A stretch of 64,000 bases of DNA. It comes from Dirofilaria immitis (Eukaryota; Nematoda; Chromadorea; Rhabditida; Onchocercidae). A program made the position numbers and the translations under genes. The stretch is taken from assembly GCA_024305405.1 (NCBI GenBank), contig JAKNDB010000085.1:1913001-1977000 (forward strand). Reading direction: 5' to 3'. A model generated the notes under the pieces. The model worked only from the letters and a program-made list of their open reading frames with translations, was not told where the DNA came from and did not search any database. Position 1 is the stretch's first letter; each line of letters opens with the position of its first letter. Positions 38,160 to 49,859 of this stretch are shown piece by piece.

Positions 38160-39329
38160 AACTAACATTTTTTTCATATCTTTATGTAATGAACTGATAA
38201 TCCTATTTGAAATAGCATACTTCCTTATGTTTAAATATTAATCTTTAGTGTAATAAATAATTATTCCTATAGTTTACTTTTCCGTTGAAATTTCTGGAAA
38301 CTAATTGATTGCTCAATGAGATAAATACATACATATGAATATGGATATATTCAATACAAATATACATATATATACATATTCTTTCTTTTTTAATGACATA
38401 AATATTATTTGATGTTTTGAAAAGATATAGGTATTAAAAAAAAAAAAAATAGTGAAAAATTTTACTTTTCATATTGTTTTAATAAAATTATAAGCATATT
38501 GTATGAAATTATCCTTTAATTTTAGCGCCTATATTTTTTGTGTAAAATAGAAATTTTTTCAATTTTCCTTAAATTTTAAATTAAATGCAATTTTAAAATT
38601 CATATTTAAAAATAATAATAAACTTTTACTTTATTTGCTTCATTTATCCTGATTCGAATAAATGAAGTTAGTAGGAAAATACAAAAAGTCCAGTAGCACT
38701 TTTCGTTGAAAAAGGCAGATGATTTCTAATTTGATTTGATTCTCAAAACTGTTTTTTTTTCGTTTTTCAAATGCACCTAATGTCTGAAAAAAAAAGAAAA
38801 AACAATATTCCTAAAGACCATGCTCAATAGTTTGTATTACCGTTACTAATATTCGGTCGGATGAATTTTGTCCAGAAATAATTGATATAGCATCATCCTC
38901 TACTAAGTAATTCTAAATAATATTAAATTTTTTACAAATATTAAACATATTAGTCTTAAATTTTGTAAAAAAATTTTGTCTCAAAATTATAAATATCAAA
39001 ATTTACATCTGCGACTTATATAATTTTGCTGTACTTCATTTATAGATTGGTCAGAATATCATATTATTGTATATAATACAAATAAGTTATATTTTTATAA
39101 AACGTATGGAATTTTACACATCAGTTCACTATAAGTAATTTTTAAGTTTTATTTGTATTTCTCACATGTTGATTTTCAGTATATAAATTATATTTTTTTG
39201 CAGAAATTTCTTTTTACTCAAAAAAAAAAATTCCGCTTCAAGAATTTGGATTTTTTTTTTTCATTTTTTCACTACTTCCAATAGATGAGCTCTCTTTCAT
39301 GATTCGGTGACTTGTTGTGCGTTAGCCGT
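38160..39329. other. Intergenic, nothing recognised
   Basis: AT-rich 3' flank of receptor 2 with short TATATA and poly-A tracts. No exon recognised. Confidence 0.5.
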
Positions 39330-39800
39330 CCTTAGTTGGTGGTGGAGTAATTTGTCATTCTGATAACGACATTTGGACAACAAAATACAGTCAGTTATGG
39401 TCGCAATCTAACACTTTCGAATTTATGATTTGCTTGAATATTTCCAATGATTTATTTTATACCTACTGTTTATAGAATAAGGAAGCTGTTTATTGTTATT
39501 GAACTTTAGATGATATGATGAAATCATATAACCTCATATTTGAAATGCAGAATAAAATTGGTATACACTTTTATTTCATGGTGATCTTCTATCGTTGGTT
39601 ACATCATAGTTGTTTAGATGATTAAGTATATGAAAGCGTTGATAATTTGACATCAGTAGATACAATCATAATAATGATGATATACATTGATTTTATTACT
39701 TTGTTCAAAATTCTTACATATCGCAGAATAAGTTTACTTCTGATAAGCAATGCTTTAATAGTTCATGGAATACTTCATGCATATTTCTTGTTTCCTCTGA
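39330..39800 (+). pseudogene. Receptor remnant (TM4 to TM5 exons)
   Basis: 39395-39475 resembles the end of receptor exon 3 (TKYSQLWSQSNTFEFMI). 39565-39730 resembles exon 4 (MIYIDFITLFKILTYRR), but with stops, and the donor after CGCAGA is ATAAGT instead of GTAAGT. No other exons of a gene are present. Confidence 0.75.
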
Positions 39801-41029
39801 GGTAGATCATCAAATCCGATATGTATCAAAATGCAATTTTAATTCTGAAGACCAGATATGCAGATCAAATGAAAATAATTATTTTTTTTTCATATTAGTA
39901 AGAAACCGTTTTGATAAACGCCTGATTTCTGAAATAAAAATTTATTTGTAGCACGATCCATTCATATCAAATTTATTATGCATCTTTGATTCCAAGTTCT
40001 TTTTCTTCCTTTTCTTTTGCCTTTCCTCTCTTCATTTTATGGTTAGGCTTTATCTTATCATTTAGGACATACATCAATTTCTGATTTCTATTTTCCTTCT
40101 TCATCTGATTAACTTATGCATCAATAATGCTATTTACATAATGAAATAGACCGAATTTTCAAGGAATAATAATTAGTAATAATATTTGCAAATTATATTA
40201 CAAATTTGCCATTTACCTTTTAAATATCAGGAAAGAAAAAGCAGAAGCATCCGTTGAATGAAGATGTTGTGATATTTAAGAAAAAAGACAGTTAATAGTT
40301 GCTAAATAATATTACCATATAAGCTGAATTATTGCATGTGAAGGAAAAGGCTTTGCTGAGATAGATATATTCTAGCTTTTCGAGGTAGCGCTGGTTTTCG
40401 AGATCAAATCTCAAAAACCAATAAAATTATTCTTATCATTCATTTGTAATTAATTTCTGTTTCATAGTTTTGGGAATGAATTTTTAATATTTTACTATTG
40501 TGCAGCTATTCTAAGCTTCTAAAGTATTGTAATCATATGCAATGGAATCAATTCAAACTATGGCCCATTTATTAAAACATTTACGAAACACATCATCCAA
40601 AGACTGTTACGATACATTCAATATGAAAAGATGAAATTAATTGATACATTGGTGTTTTTTAATAAATTGTATTAGATATTGCAAAATTATATTATGCAAA
40701 AGTTTTGATCAATATTCTTCACTATATAATACTTTAAGAAGATGATAAATTTTATATAGCGTTGCTTAATGCCTAATGACAGTGTAAATTATTTTCTATT
40801 TAATAAGCTTATTATATAAACGTGTCATGCTTATAAAAGTTCCCAATCTTCAGAACATGATTCTACTCATTAAATCATAGATTTCGATCATAACTGATTA
40901 TATCTTGTCACATTTGCGAAAGCATAAAAATCTATTAAGAGCTATGAAAAAACGCAATAAAAATTTATATTTTTTATGTGAAAAAAAAGAAGTTAAAAAT
41001 ATAATTCGCATATTCAAAGCAATGATAAA
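39801..41029. other. Intergenic, nothing recognised
   Basis: AT-rich. The plus-strand frame starting at 40905 is antisense to the receptor remnant at 41030 and is not taken as a gene. Confidence 0.5.
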
Positions 41030-41150
41030 TAACATGAAGTGCATAGATACAACTTGCATATTGAATTATAGCAAGAAATTACTATTTAAAATTTCAAACA
41101 CATTGGAAAACGTAACTTTGTATGTGTTATCTGGATCATGCTACTGATAG
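41030..41150 (-). pseudogene. Receptor exon 2 remnant in reverse orientation
   Basis: On the minus strand this resembles the TM2 exon of receptors 2 and 3 (compare CNLQDVFIHFMWCTIV with YNSICKLYLCTSCYLSLL in shifted frames) and shares DNA such as ATATGCAAGTTGTATCTATGC. It contains stops, and its orientation is opposite to the neighbouring receptor genes. Confidence 0.5.
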
Positions 41151-41442
41151 TCAATCCAGAAAACGATAGCTACGATACACAAATGTGAAATTAATTAATT
41201 TTATTGTTCTTCAATGTTTTATGAAATTGCATATCATCAAGCTTATAACCGACTGATTCTCAGTTATCTGGATCATGCTACTGATAGTCAATCCAGAAAA
41301 CGATAGCTACGATACACAAATGTGAAATTAATTAATTTTATTGTTCTTCAATGTTTTATGAAATTGCATATCATCAAGCTTATAACCGACTGATTCAGTT
41401 TTATGAAATTGCATATCATCAAGCTTATAACCGACTGATTCT
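41126..41442. repeat. Tandem repeat, 137-bp period
   Basis: Two copies start with GTTATCTGGATCATGCTACT at 41126 and 41263. A third partial copy of about 38 bases (GCATATCATCAAGCTTATAA) ends near 41442. The copies look identical, so this is a recent duplication or an assembly stutter. It overlaps the end of the reverse receptor remnant. Confidence 0.95.
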
Positions 41443-43919
41443 CATAAATTATGAATTCAAAGTGAAATTTTTACGAGAATCTAATAATTTATTTCTATCT
41501 TTCATAATATCTAATAGAAAAAGGTGTTATATTATATCTGATATCTCGACTAATTTTAGGCTTCCGTATGTCTTATTATCATTTTAATGAAGTTAGTGAT
41601 TGACTGTTTTGATGAACTATAATCACGGCAATGCAGACTGTTGATGTTGATTACTGTCTTCAAGATGACTGTCATCAGGCACTACCATTACACTTGAAAA
41701 AATCAAAAAAAAAAAAAAAAACAGTTTTAACAATTAAATCAAATTCGACGAAATTATCCATTCTTTCGCCTCAAAGACTACTATTGAATTTTTATATTTT
41801 CGTATGAACTTCATTTATTACAGTCAAAGTAAGTAAAACCAGCCGAGAAAAGCTGAAAGCAAAAGTCTATTATTATCGTCTATCATCATTTCTAAGATTA
41901 TTTCTCCAAACTGTTGAATCTAAGGGAAATTGAGAAATTTCTATTCTTACATAAAAATTGCCAAGTAACGCTAATAAGGAAAATTTTACATTTAACTATA
42001 TTTGAAAATATGCAAGAAATGTGCTGAAAAATAATATATATTTAAGGAAATTTTTTCAAAAAATACATTTTTAAATATCATCATAAATAAACGTTTATAT
42101 TGTTAACAAACGAATGACTGATTAGAGCATTACATTTTTTAAATATCATTATAAACGTTTGTATTATTAACAAACGAATAACTGATTAAAGCATTATATA
42201 TATCATAATGCATATCAAATTTAATTTCCATTTCGATATAAAAACAAAACATCATTGCGCTTCTTTGGAATAATTTGAAATCAACGAAGTTTATGACTGG
42301 TATTAATTATTATCGTTGCAGAAAATTTCTTGTATAGGTAAAATTTTCAATTAGAAATTAGAAAACATAATTTGAAAACGGAATAATATCTTGGATTTAA
42401 TATTAAAGTTTTAGATGAAGAGATTTTCTCTAGTATGTTCTAGTAATTAGAGAATTTCTGGGAAATCATTTATTAAAATTTTGTGGCATGAAATTTACCA
42501 ATCTGGTGAAGGCGTAACAATCTATCTAATTTTGCTGATATAAATAGTATCCACTTATTTGTAAAGAAATGTAAAAAATATTGTATGTGATAATTAATAA
42601 AATGTTATGATGAGTTTACATGATAATAATATAATGTTTAGCATTAACATACATTGATTATTTTTTTAGGATATGAATTTTATGAAATCTGACTAAATAA
42701 TACTCAAAACTTTTGAAGGAATACGATTTAGGACAGAAGATATATCATTTGATTTTAATCAACTTAACAAGAATTCGATCCAATCCTTTTATAAAGCTTT
42801 TTTTTCTGAATAATATTTGAATTTCTGTTTATCACTTTCTGTTTATTATCTGTTTGAAGAACAATATCTCGATTGCTGTTGCTGTTGACAGTTCCACTTG
42901 ACATTTTCATATCTTTTCATTGCCTGAAATTCTAAAAGATGTCACTTTAATGTGTTCTAAGCTATAACTAAAAGGATTAATGGATTTATTCAAAAGAAGG
43001 AAATAATAATTGTGCGATTAAAAGGTTCGTAAGTGGGAGAGAGTGATGGATACGAAAAATTTCGAAGAATAATGTAACGGTGATATCAAAAAAGTTAAAA
43101 GGTTCTTTGTTTCCTATTACCAACAATAAGTATAACATATTTCTCTTCGCATGATATATATTATATAAATTCAGTAATGATAAAAATAATGTTTTAATCA
43201 TAATTTGGTGGCAATTTTGCAAATTATTTATACTCATTCCTTTAAAGGATTAATGATTATAAAAAAATGATGAACTTGCATAATATTATTTCTTTTCTCT
43301 CGAATAAACTCATTACCCTATACATTACAGGGGGAGGGCGGGGTATATTTTGTGAATATCGCGGCAATATTCAATGTAATAACTATTTGATGAATAAATC
43401 AAATTCGAAATTCCATAATATTCTTTTTTTTTTTAAATTTACTATTAAAATCAGTAGTTATTTAATACAATACTTTAATAATAAATGATTATGTAAAGCG
43501 AACAGATTTTAAAAATAGTATTAAATTTTCTTTATCATTGATTTCTTCTTTTATTATTTCCACCTCTATTACATATTAAATTTTAATGAATATATGCAAT
43601 TTCTTTAAAAACTTTTCAACTTTTTTAAAATGCAATTTTTTCAATTTTTATAAAAAGCACAATTTCGTTTTAAATTATTTTTAATTAAAGCAATTGAGAA
43701 AAAATCTTTTATGTACTAAAGATACAGGGCAAACTTATGATAAAGTTTCTTATTTTCTCCCATTGTCATACCTGACTTATTTCATTTATTTCATTGTTGT
43801 ATTTTTAATGACATTTATCGGATAATTATATCGATGCAAAGCAACTAAATGAATCTAACAAACTTAATTTAACTCTGAAACTAACTGCATTTTTGGTGGA
43901 TTTCTTTAAATGCGCTACA
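41443..43919. other. Intergenic with a small tandem duplication
   Basis: About 2.5 kb of AT-rich DNA. At 42062-42200 a segment of about 68 bases is present twice (AACAAACGAATGACTGATTAGAGCATTA, then AACAAACGAATAACTGATTAAAGCATTA). The open frames at 42986-43237 (-) and 43267-43488 (+) have no resemblance or splice context. Confidence 0.6.
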
Positions 43920-46039
43920 ATGCCTAAAAATAGTTCTCTTGAAGACTGGATTGCAATAACATGTATTGCATTGGTTAGTATTCTATCGAATTAATGTTTT
44001 TATTTTTCTTATTTTTCTCATATTACCAATAATTGAAAATTTTCAATTTATTAAAATTGCGGAAAAGAAAGTTGGCAAAATAATAAAATGTTAGTTTTAA
44101 TTTAACTGAAATGAGAAAGCATGAAGTTAAAAAAGAATGAATCTAAAATGTGACAGATTTTGAGATGAGAATAAAAATAATTCACTTACTGTTTATATTA
44201 TTTTTAGTAAGCAATATAATGAATATAAGTATTTTTAAAAAAAAAAAGGAAATATAATATTCATTTAAAAATATTGTCTTATACACGGAAGGCGTTTCGA
44301 AGGATTAAAATGTTGCGCATATTTAATTTACTAAATCTCTTATTTTAATTATTTATTTTATTTTTTTTTTCATTTTTTCCAAAAACAATAAAATCAGTCA
44401 CACTGAACGAATCATAGACATCGATTTTTGGATTGATCAGCAACGGCATATCATTGTATATCACGCGTATGAAGGTAAGATTCCGCAATGCAGTTGGAAT
44501 CTTATGTAGCGGTTTCCTAATATGCAATTTACAGGCTATATTTGTACATTTTGCGTGGTGCACCATTGTTTTGAACATGTAAGTTACAAATGTTTCTTGA
44601 GGAAGTTTCTTTCTTTCACATGCAAAATTTATTCCTATTTCGCCCTAGAAATTTCTTTTCAGAAAACCTTCAGCATTATCGCCACCGCAATTATCCGTAC
44701 GATTGGTAGGTCTTTTTTAAACGGAGGGTGGTTTGGATCAATTTTTACGCATTTTTTCATAGCCCTTAACAGATTTTGTGTTTTCGCGTATGCGACAAAA
44801 TATAATCAATTGTGGTCGCAATCGAATACTATTAAAGTTGTTATCTTTGCTTGGATATTTGCAATGGTTTACTGCACCCATCATTTACACAGTAAGTTTA
44901 TGAAGAATCTGTTCATCGTTTTCAATATCAAAAGACTTCGTGTTTATACCATGTTTTACTCATCACGTTTGTAAGAACAAATTATTTATACCTAAATTTG
45001 CCTTGTATAAGTTGCTTTATTTTAAAAATTATTTGCAGGTGACTGTGCACTTATATTTCATGGAAGTTTGAGTTATCGTTGGTTGCATAATAGTGAATTA
45101 TGTGCAAATTTTGATGCAGCAGTATCTATATTAATTGTAATGGCTATCGGATCTCTTGATTTTATTACTTTAATTAAAATACTCGCATATCGTAAAGTAA
45201 GTTTATTTCTGAAAAAAAAAAAAAAACGATTGCTTTCGCATTTCTTCACCTAATTATATTAGCAGCATAATAATTGCTGCATATTTCTTATAAAATAAGT
45301 CGTCAATCAAATTCGAAATACCGATTAAATTGCATTAACTTTTTACTGTATTCCAGAGAATACGAATAAATACAGGAATGCCAATTGATGGTTCTATCAC
45401 TGAAAGAGACATATTGTTTTTCAAACAAGTAATAAGCAGAAATTCAAATATACAAAATTGTAAAAAGAAATTTAATAATAAAAAGAAATTCAAAAATATA
45501 AAAGCTTTATAAGATAAGATAAAGAAAACTAAATGATCATTAATTTTGTTAATATCCTAGGATAATATTTCAACATATTGTTATGGTAGAAGAATGTGAA
45601 TGTTACTCAGAATTACACAGAGTTCAATTCAAATTCCAAATATGCTTAATTATTGCTTATCAATGTTACATATGTTATTGAATTATTTTTGCAGTCATGT
45701 AAACTTAACTTTCTTTACATTATATTCGTTATTGCATTCAATGTTTCTGCACATTGTTTGACAGATAAATGGATACAGTTTATATCAAGCACAATCTCCT
45801 GGATTATGATGCAATCATTAGATGGGTAAGTTTTTCATGTAAGAAAACAGTAAATGATTTACTAAGAATTAATCATTTAATCAATTTCCCAGAATATACC
45901 AGAAGAAATTTCTTCATACATAACTTTGATATTAAGTCCAAGATATTATTGCGTTTTCAGATTATGCTTTCTAATTTTCAATTGGAGTTCTATCTATGAA
46001 AGAAATCGTGATGGACCGACAGTAGTGCCAAAACCTTGA
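43920..46039 (+). CDS. Seven-transmembrane chemoreceptor-like protein 3 (one frameshift)
   Basis: Exons 43920-43973 (MPKNSSLEDWIAITCIAL), 44418-44578, 44663-44891, 45039-45196, 45357-45428, 45695-45825 and 45961-46039 (TGA). TM1 FGLISNGISLYI; TM2 GILCSGFLICNLQAIFVHFA; TM3 end FFIALNRFCVFAYATKYNQL; TM5 LIVMAIGSLDFITLIKILAY; TERDILFFKQ before TM6; TM7 ISSTISWIMMQSLDG; tail ERNRDGPTVVPKP. Exon 3 appears to lack one T in the run at about 44710-44716, so the reading frame VRLVGLF stops just before NGGWFG. Otherwise the gene is intact and the closest to functional of the pair. A long chance frame (44522-44974) joins intron 2 to exon 3 and should not be used as the start. Confidence 0.78.
44786..45443 (+). 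repeat. Near-identical block shared with receptor 2 (second copy)
   Basis: Partner of 36930-37583. Introns are as similar as exons, which means very recent copying or conversion rather than selection on the protein. Confidence 0.9.
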
Positions 46040-46668
46040 AATATTTTTAAATCATTTTAGAACTGTGAAATGTTGATATGGCATATTTTTATACTTAAAT
46101 ATTAATTTTCAATTTCATAAATAATCATTTCTATACTTTATTTTTTGATTAAAACTTTTTGAAAATTAAATTATTTTATACGATAATACAAATCTAATTT
46201 ATCATATTTATGTATATATTCAATATTATTACACTCGTACTTTATTTTCTTGATTTAAAAATAAAAAAAGAGATTTATGCATTAAAATAACATTTTCGCA
46301 TGAAAATATCCTTATTTACAACACTCATTGTTTTTCTTATATAGAAACATAAATTTCTCAGAGTTTCGAATTTTAAATATTCCTTATTTAAAAAATATTC
46401 TTAGAATTAAAAATAAACAGTAATAATAGACCTTGCGTTCAATCTCTTTCATTTCTCTAGCTCCATTTATCATAGTCTTGCTTTGCTTGGTAGCATATAA
46501 CGGGCTATTATTCTTGATGGACAAAGTTAAATAACCCTATCGAATTTTGCTTAATTCTGAAAACTATATCTTTGTTTGATTTCTTCAATCGAAAAAGAAA
46601 TGACGAAAAAGAAATTGTTATGACAATCGAATGTTTCTTAGCAAAACATGAATTAAATTTAATCATTT
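46040..46668. other. Intergenic, nothing recognised
   Basis: 3' flank of receptor 3, up to the sharp inner border of the right arm at 46669. Confidence 0.5.
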
Positions 46669-47070
46669 ATAAGGAAACCTGTAATCGAAATTTATACAGC
46701 ATGGTACCTTTTGTTTTGTTTCTGTTTTAATTCTTAGAGAAATGCAAAAATATTATATTGATAAAAGATTCATTTCTTCCAACTTTTACATTCCTGTATT
46801 GAAATTGATTTTTCGCCCCATCCGTCTTAATATCGTCGATTTTCGCTTTCTATTTTCATTTTTTTTTAATGTGGTTCACTCCTCATTGCTGCATTTTTAT
46901 TTCGTTGTATCTTCTACCATTTTCATTTGAATACTTCATAAATATTATTCAAAATCTTTTAATTTCTAGCTTCGATATCCTAAGACAATGAAAAATTTGA
47001 AATAGTTGTAATATGACTTTGAATTTATTTTAGAGATACAAAAAGTAACTAGAAAAAGAAAAATTTTTAC

Positions 47071-47127
47071 CGTTGTAATACATAAAAGTGCGATTTGATC
47101 TTCTCCAAAACCAGTGTAATTAATCAT
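47071..47127 (-). pseudogene. Orphan copy of receptor 1 exon 1
   Basis: On the minus strand this is an exact-looking copy of 29653-29709, with ATG and donor intact. The gene is cut off about 400 bases further on at the inner end of the arm, so exons 2-7 are missing. It could still be transcribed if the promoter lies within the arm. Confidence 0.9.
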
Positions 47128-48189
47128 ATCGTAAAATTAGAATAAAATTCAACTTAGCAAAACCTTTTCCTTTTATAATAACTCAAAGTTCGCTCATATG
47201 ATTATATTATTCGATTACAACTCTTTAGTAATTTAACATTTTTATTAAAATATGATTATATATTATAAACAATTTACTACTTTAATTAATTCCCTCTCGA
47301 CATTATTAAATTACTCCTTACTAGCCCATATCATGTTTAATGTTTTCATTCAAATGAATTAGAAACTATGCTAATAAATAGAAAGAAAAGTTGAAAACAA
47401 GGCCACTGATATCATCAGCTACTTTTGTTAATGTCATTTTGAAAGTACTTAATCACAATCTTGAAAAAACAAAATATCATCTGGTAAAAATATGGAAGAT
47501 AGATAGTAATGATCATTGAGCTTGTTGTAATTAAAGATGGCTCTTATTCTACAGTTTCAAAATACTATAATTTATTGTTAAAATTTTAATTTATATACAT
47601 ATATATAAACACAATAATTCAATTTTTTTATTAAATTCAATACAATAATCTATTTTATTGTTTCCATGCATAAAATGATGTTAAATTCAATCATTCTCGA
47701 ATATCGAAGAGTACGCGTTCCTATTGTAAACATCTATTCTATAAATATATATATATATATACTTACTTATATGTTGTATATGTTATTCCATATAATTCAT
47801 TTCTACTAGAAATGATTTGGAAAATCAATTTTATGCCAATTTCTGATATCATTCTATGCACACAACTTTCTTCAAATGTAAACTATTTCTTCTGTAAGAT
47901 AACAGAGGATATTTGGAAGACAGCACTTAGACTTAAACAGAAAAGTTAATAATAATACAAAGATCATTAAATTTTGACGAAAATTTCTCTTTACATAATT
48001 GCTATGATTCTGTTGCAGCATCAATAAGATGTCGCTGATTAAAAATTGATTAATGAATTGGAATATTTCGAAAATATTGAAATATTTGTATTTTTATATA
48101 TCATAACAACGAATATTCTATCTTGTTAATTTCCTGCACCTACCAAAAAAAAGTCGAAGTCATTTAAACTTTTTCGTTGTCTGAAAATA

Positions 48190-49020
48190 TTGAAACTACA
48201 ACTTAATCGGTTTTCAGATGTTTATGGAGTATTCGGACAACAAATATTCTTGTTTTTGGTCGTAATTAGAAAAGGAAATAAAAAATTTCTTGCTGTAAGG
48301 CTTCTCCTGCAAGTATTTTAATTTATATTGTTCAGCAAATCTGGATTATTATTATCTTATTCTCTTCGATTACGTTTTTTCGTTCTCATTGTACATAACA
48401 TAAACAAAATCAATGTTTTAGCAGTACATTTAAAATTTAATAAACAATTATTTAATATTCTATTTAAGAACTATCTATGTAATATGCTATTTTAAGCATG
48501 TGAGTTATGCTTACTTTTTTGAAGAAATTAATTTATTTCATTCACATTATTTTTTATTTTTGAAAAAATTCTAATTCAGCAAATTTCCGATATTAACATC
48601 ATCATCAATAACATTTTTCGTACGGCGATTATTCGGCATTTTTGTAAGTGGAAAATGATTTTGATCACTCTTTGTGCATATCTTTGCCATGCACAATTAA
48701 TTGTGCGCCATCGTATATCCTATATAATATCAACAAGTTCGGTTAGAATCAAAGATTTTTATCGTTGTAATTATCGCATAGAAATCAATATGACTATACA
48801 TACTATACTTAATTATTAAACAACAAATAATTTTTTTATTTTGTTAAAAAATATTCGTCGCTAACAAATTTTTCAAAAAATTAATCGATAAATGAAAAAC
48901 AATTTAGATCGAATTTTGTTTATTTTCTTGCCATCCATATCAATTATGCGCTGTTGTACATTAAAATTATGATAAAAATTAAAGGTTTTCGCCATTGCAA
49001 TCATCTCATAGAAAGTTGGA
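48190..49020 (+). pseudogene. Dead receptor-like exons, right arm
   Basis: Twin of 27780-28600. 48205-48390: TM1-type exon after TTTTCAG (YGVFGQQIFLFLVVIRKG), ending in stops. 48580-48790: SITFFVRRLFGIFVSGK, then LCAIVYPI, with several stops. 48920-49020: a further degenerate piece. Decayed before the inverted duplication, because both arms share the same lesions. Confidence 0.7.
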
Positions 49021-49486
49021 AAGACTTAAAATAATAAAGAATTTAATTTTTTGAACTATCTTTTTCTCATTTTATTTTCATCATTTTTTTACGTGTTGAA
49101 TAATATTATTATAGCAGCAAATCAGATTCCTTTATCCAATTTTGCTGTTTCAATTTTCTCGTTTTTAACTATTAAAATGTACTGTTGTAACTTAATAAAA
49201 TTATGTTTAACATTCAACAGAATTTAAGCATAATTTTCCAACAATTTTATAAAAATCGCAACTACAATGAATAACATTTAATTGAACGGATGCGTTAGTA
49301 TTGCTAATAATCCAGAAGTTTTATATTTCGTGCACATTTATATTTACTAATTAAAAAAATTATGATATTTTCGATTAATCTTTCTTTTATCACTAAATGG
49401 CAAGCCTGATTTTAGTGGAATAAAGGTATTGAATTCATTTATTAGAATTAGTGAGAAATGCTAAGAAAATTTGTAGGATATATTTT

Positions 49487-49605
49487 AAACAAAATCAATG
49501 TTTTAGCAGTACATTTAAAATTTAATAAACAATTATTTAATATTCTATTTAAGAACTATCTATGTAATATGCTGTTTTAAGCATGTGAGTTATGCTTACA
49601 AATTG
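49487..49605 (+). repeat. Templated patch: second copy of 48408-48513
   Basis: AACAAAATCAATGTTTTAGC through GTGAGTTATGCTTAC appears at 48408-48513 and again here with one change. It sits exactly where the left arm has its extra 1.29 kb. The right flank resumes the arm at CATATATTTTAAAGC. Confidence 0.88.
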
Positions 49606-49859
49606 ACATATATTTTAAAGCTACTGAAAATGTGATAAAAATTTTTAATTCAAAATAATTTTAACAGATTTAACAGCTAATGAAGCATATTAACTTATCA
49701 GTTAAACATAAAAAATATTGATATGAATTACTGGATTTATTCACTTCATTTTTTCTCTTCATCCAACAATAATGCCATAAAATTCAATAAAGGTTTTATT
49801 CTTAAATTAATTCTAATTAGTAGCACTTTTAAGTAAGATTCACTTGAATTATGATATTA

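Noticed and set aside
41126..41442. CRISPR-like array
   Set aside because: Direct tandem copies without spacers in a eukaryotic sequence; plain tandem duplication.
44522..44974. 150-residue plus-strand frame with receptor sequence
   Set aside because: Its first part reads exon 2 and intron 2 out of frame and joins exon 3 only by chance. The true exon borders are given under receptor 3.
46742..46930. Hydrophobic 62-residue frame on the plus strand
   Set aside because: It is the reverse complement of intron 1 of receptor 1, copied in the right arm. It is intronic DNA.
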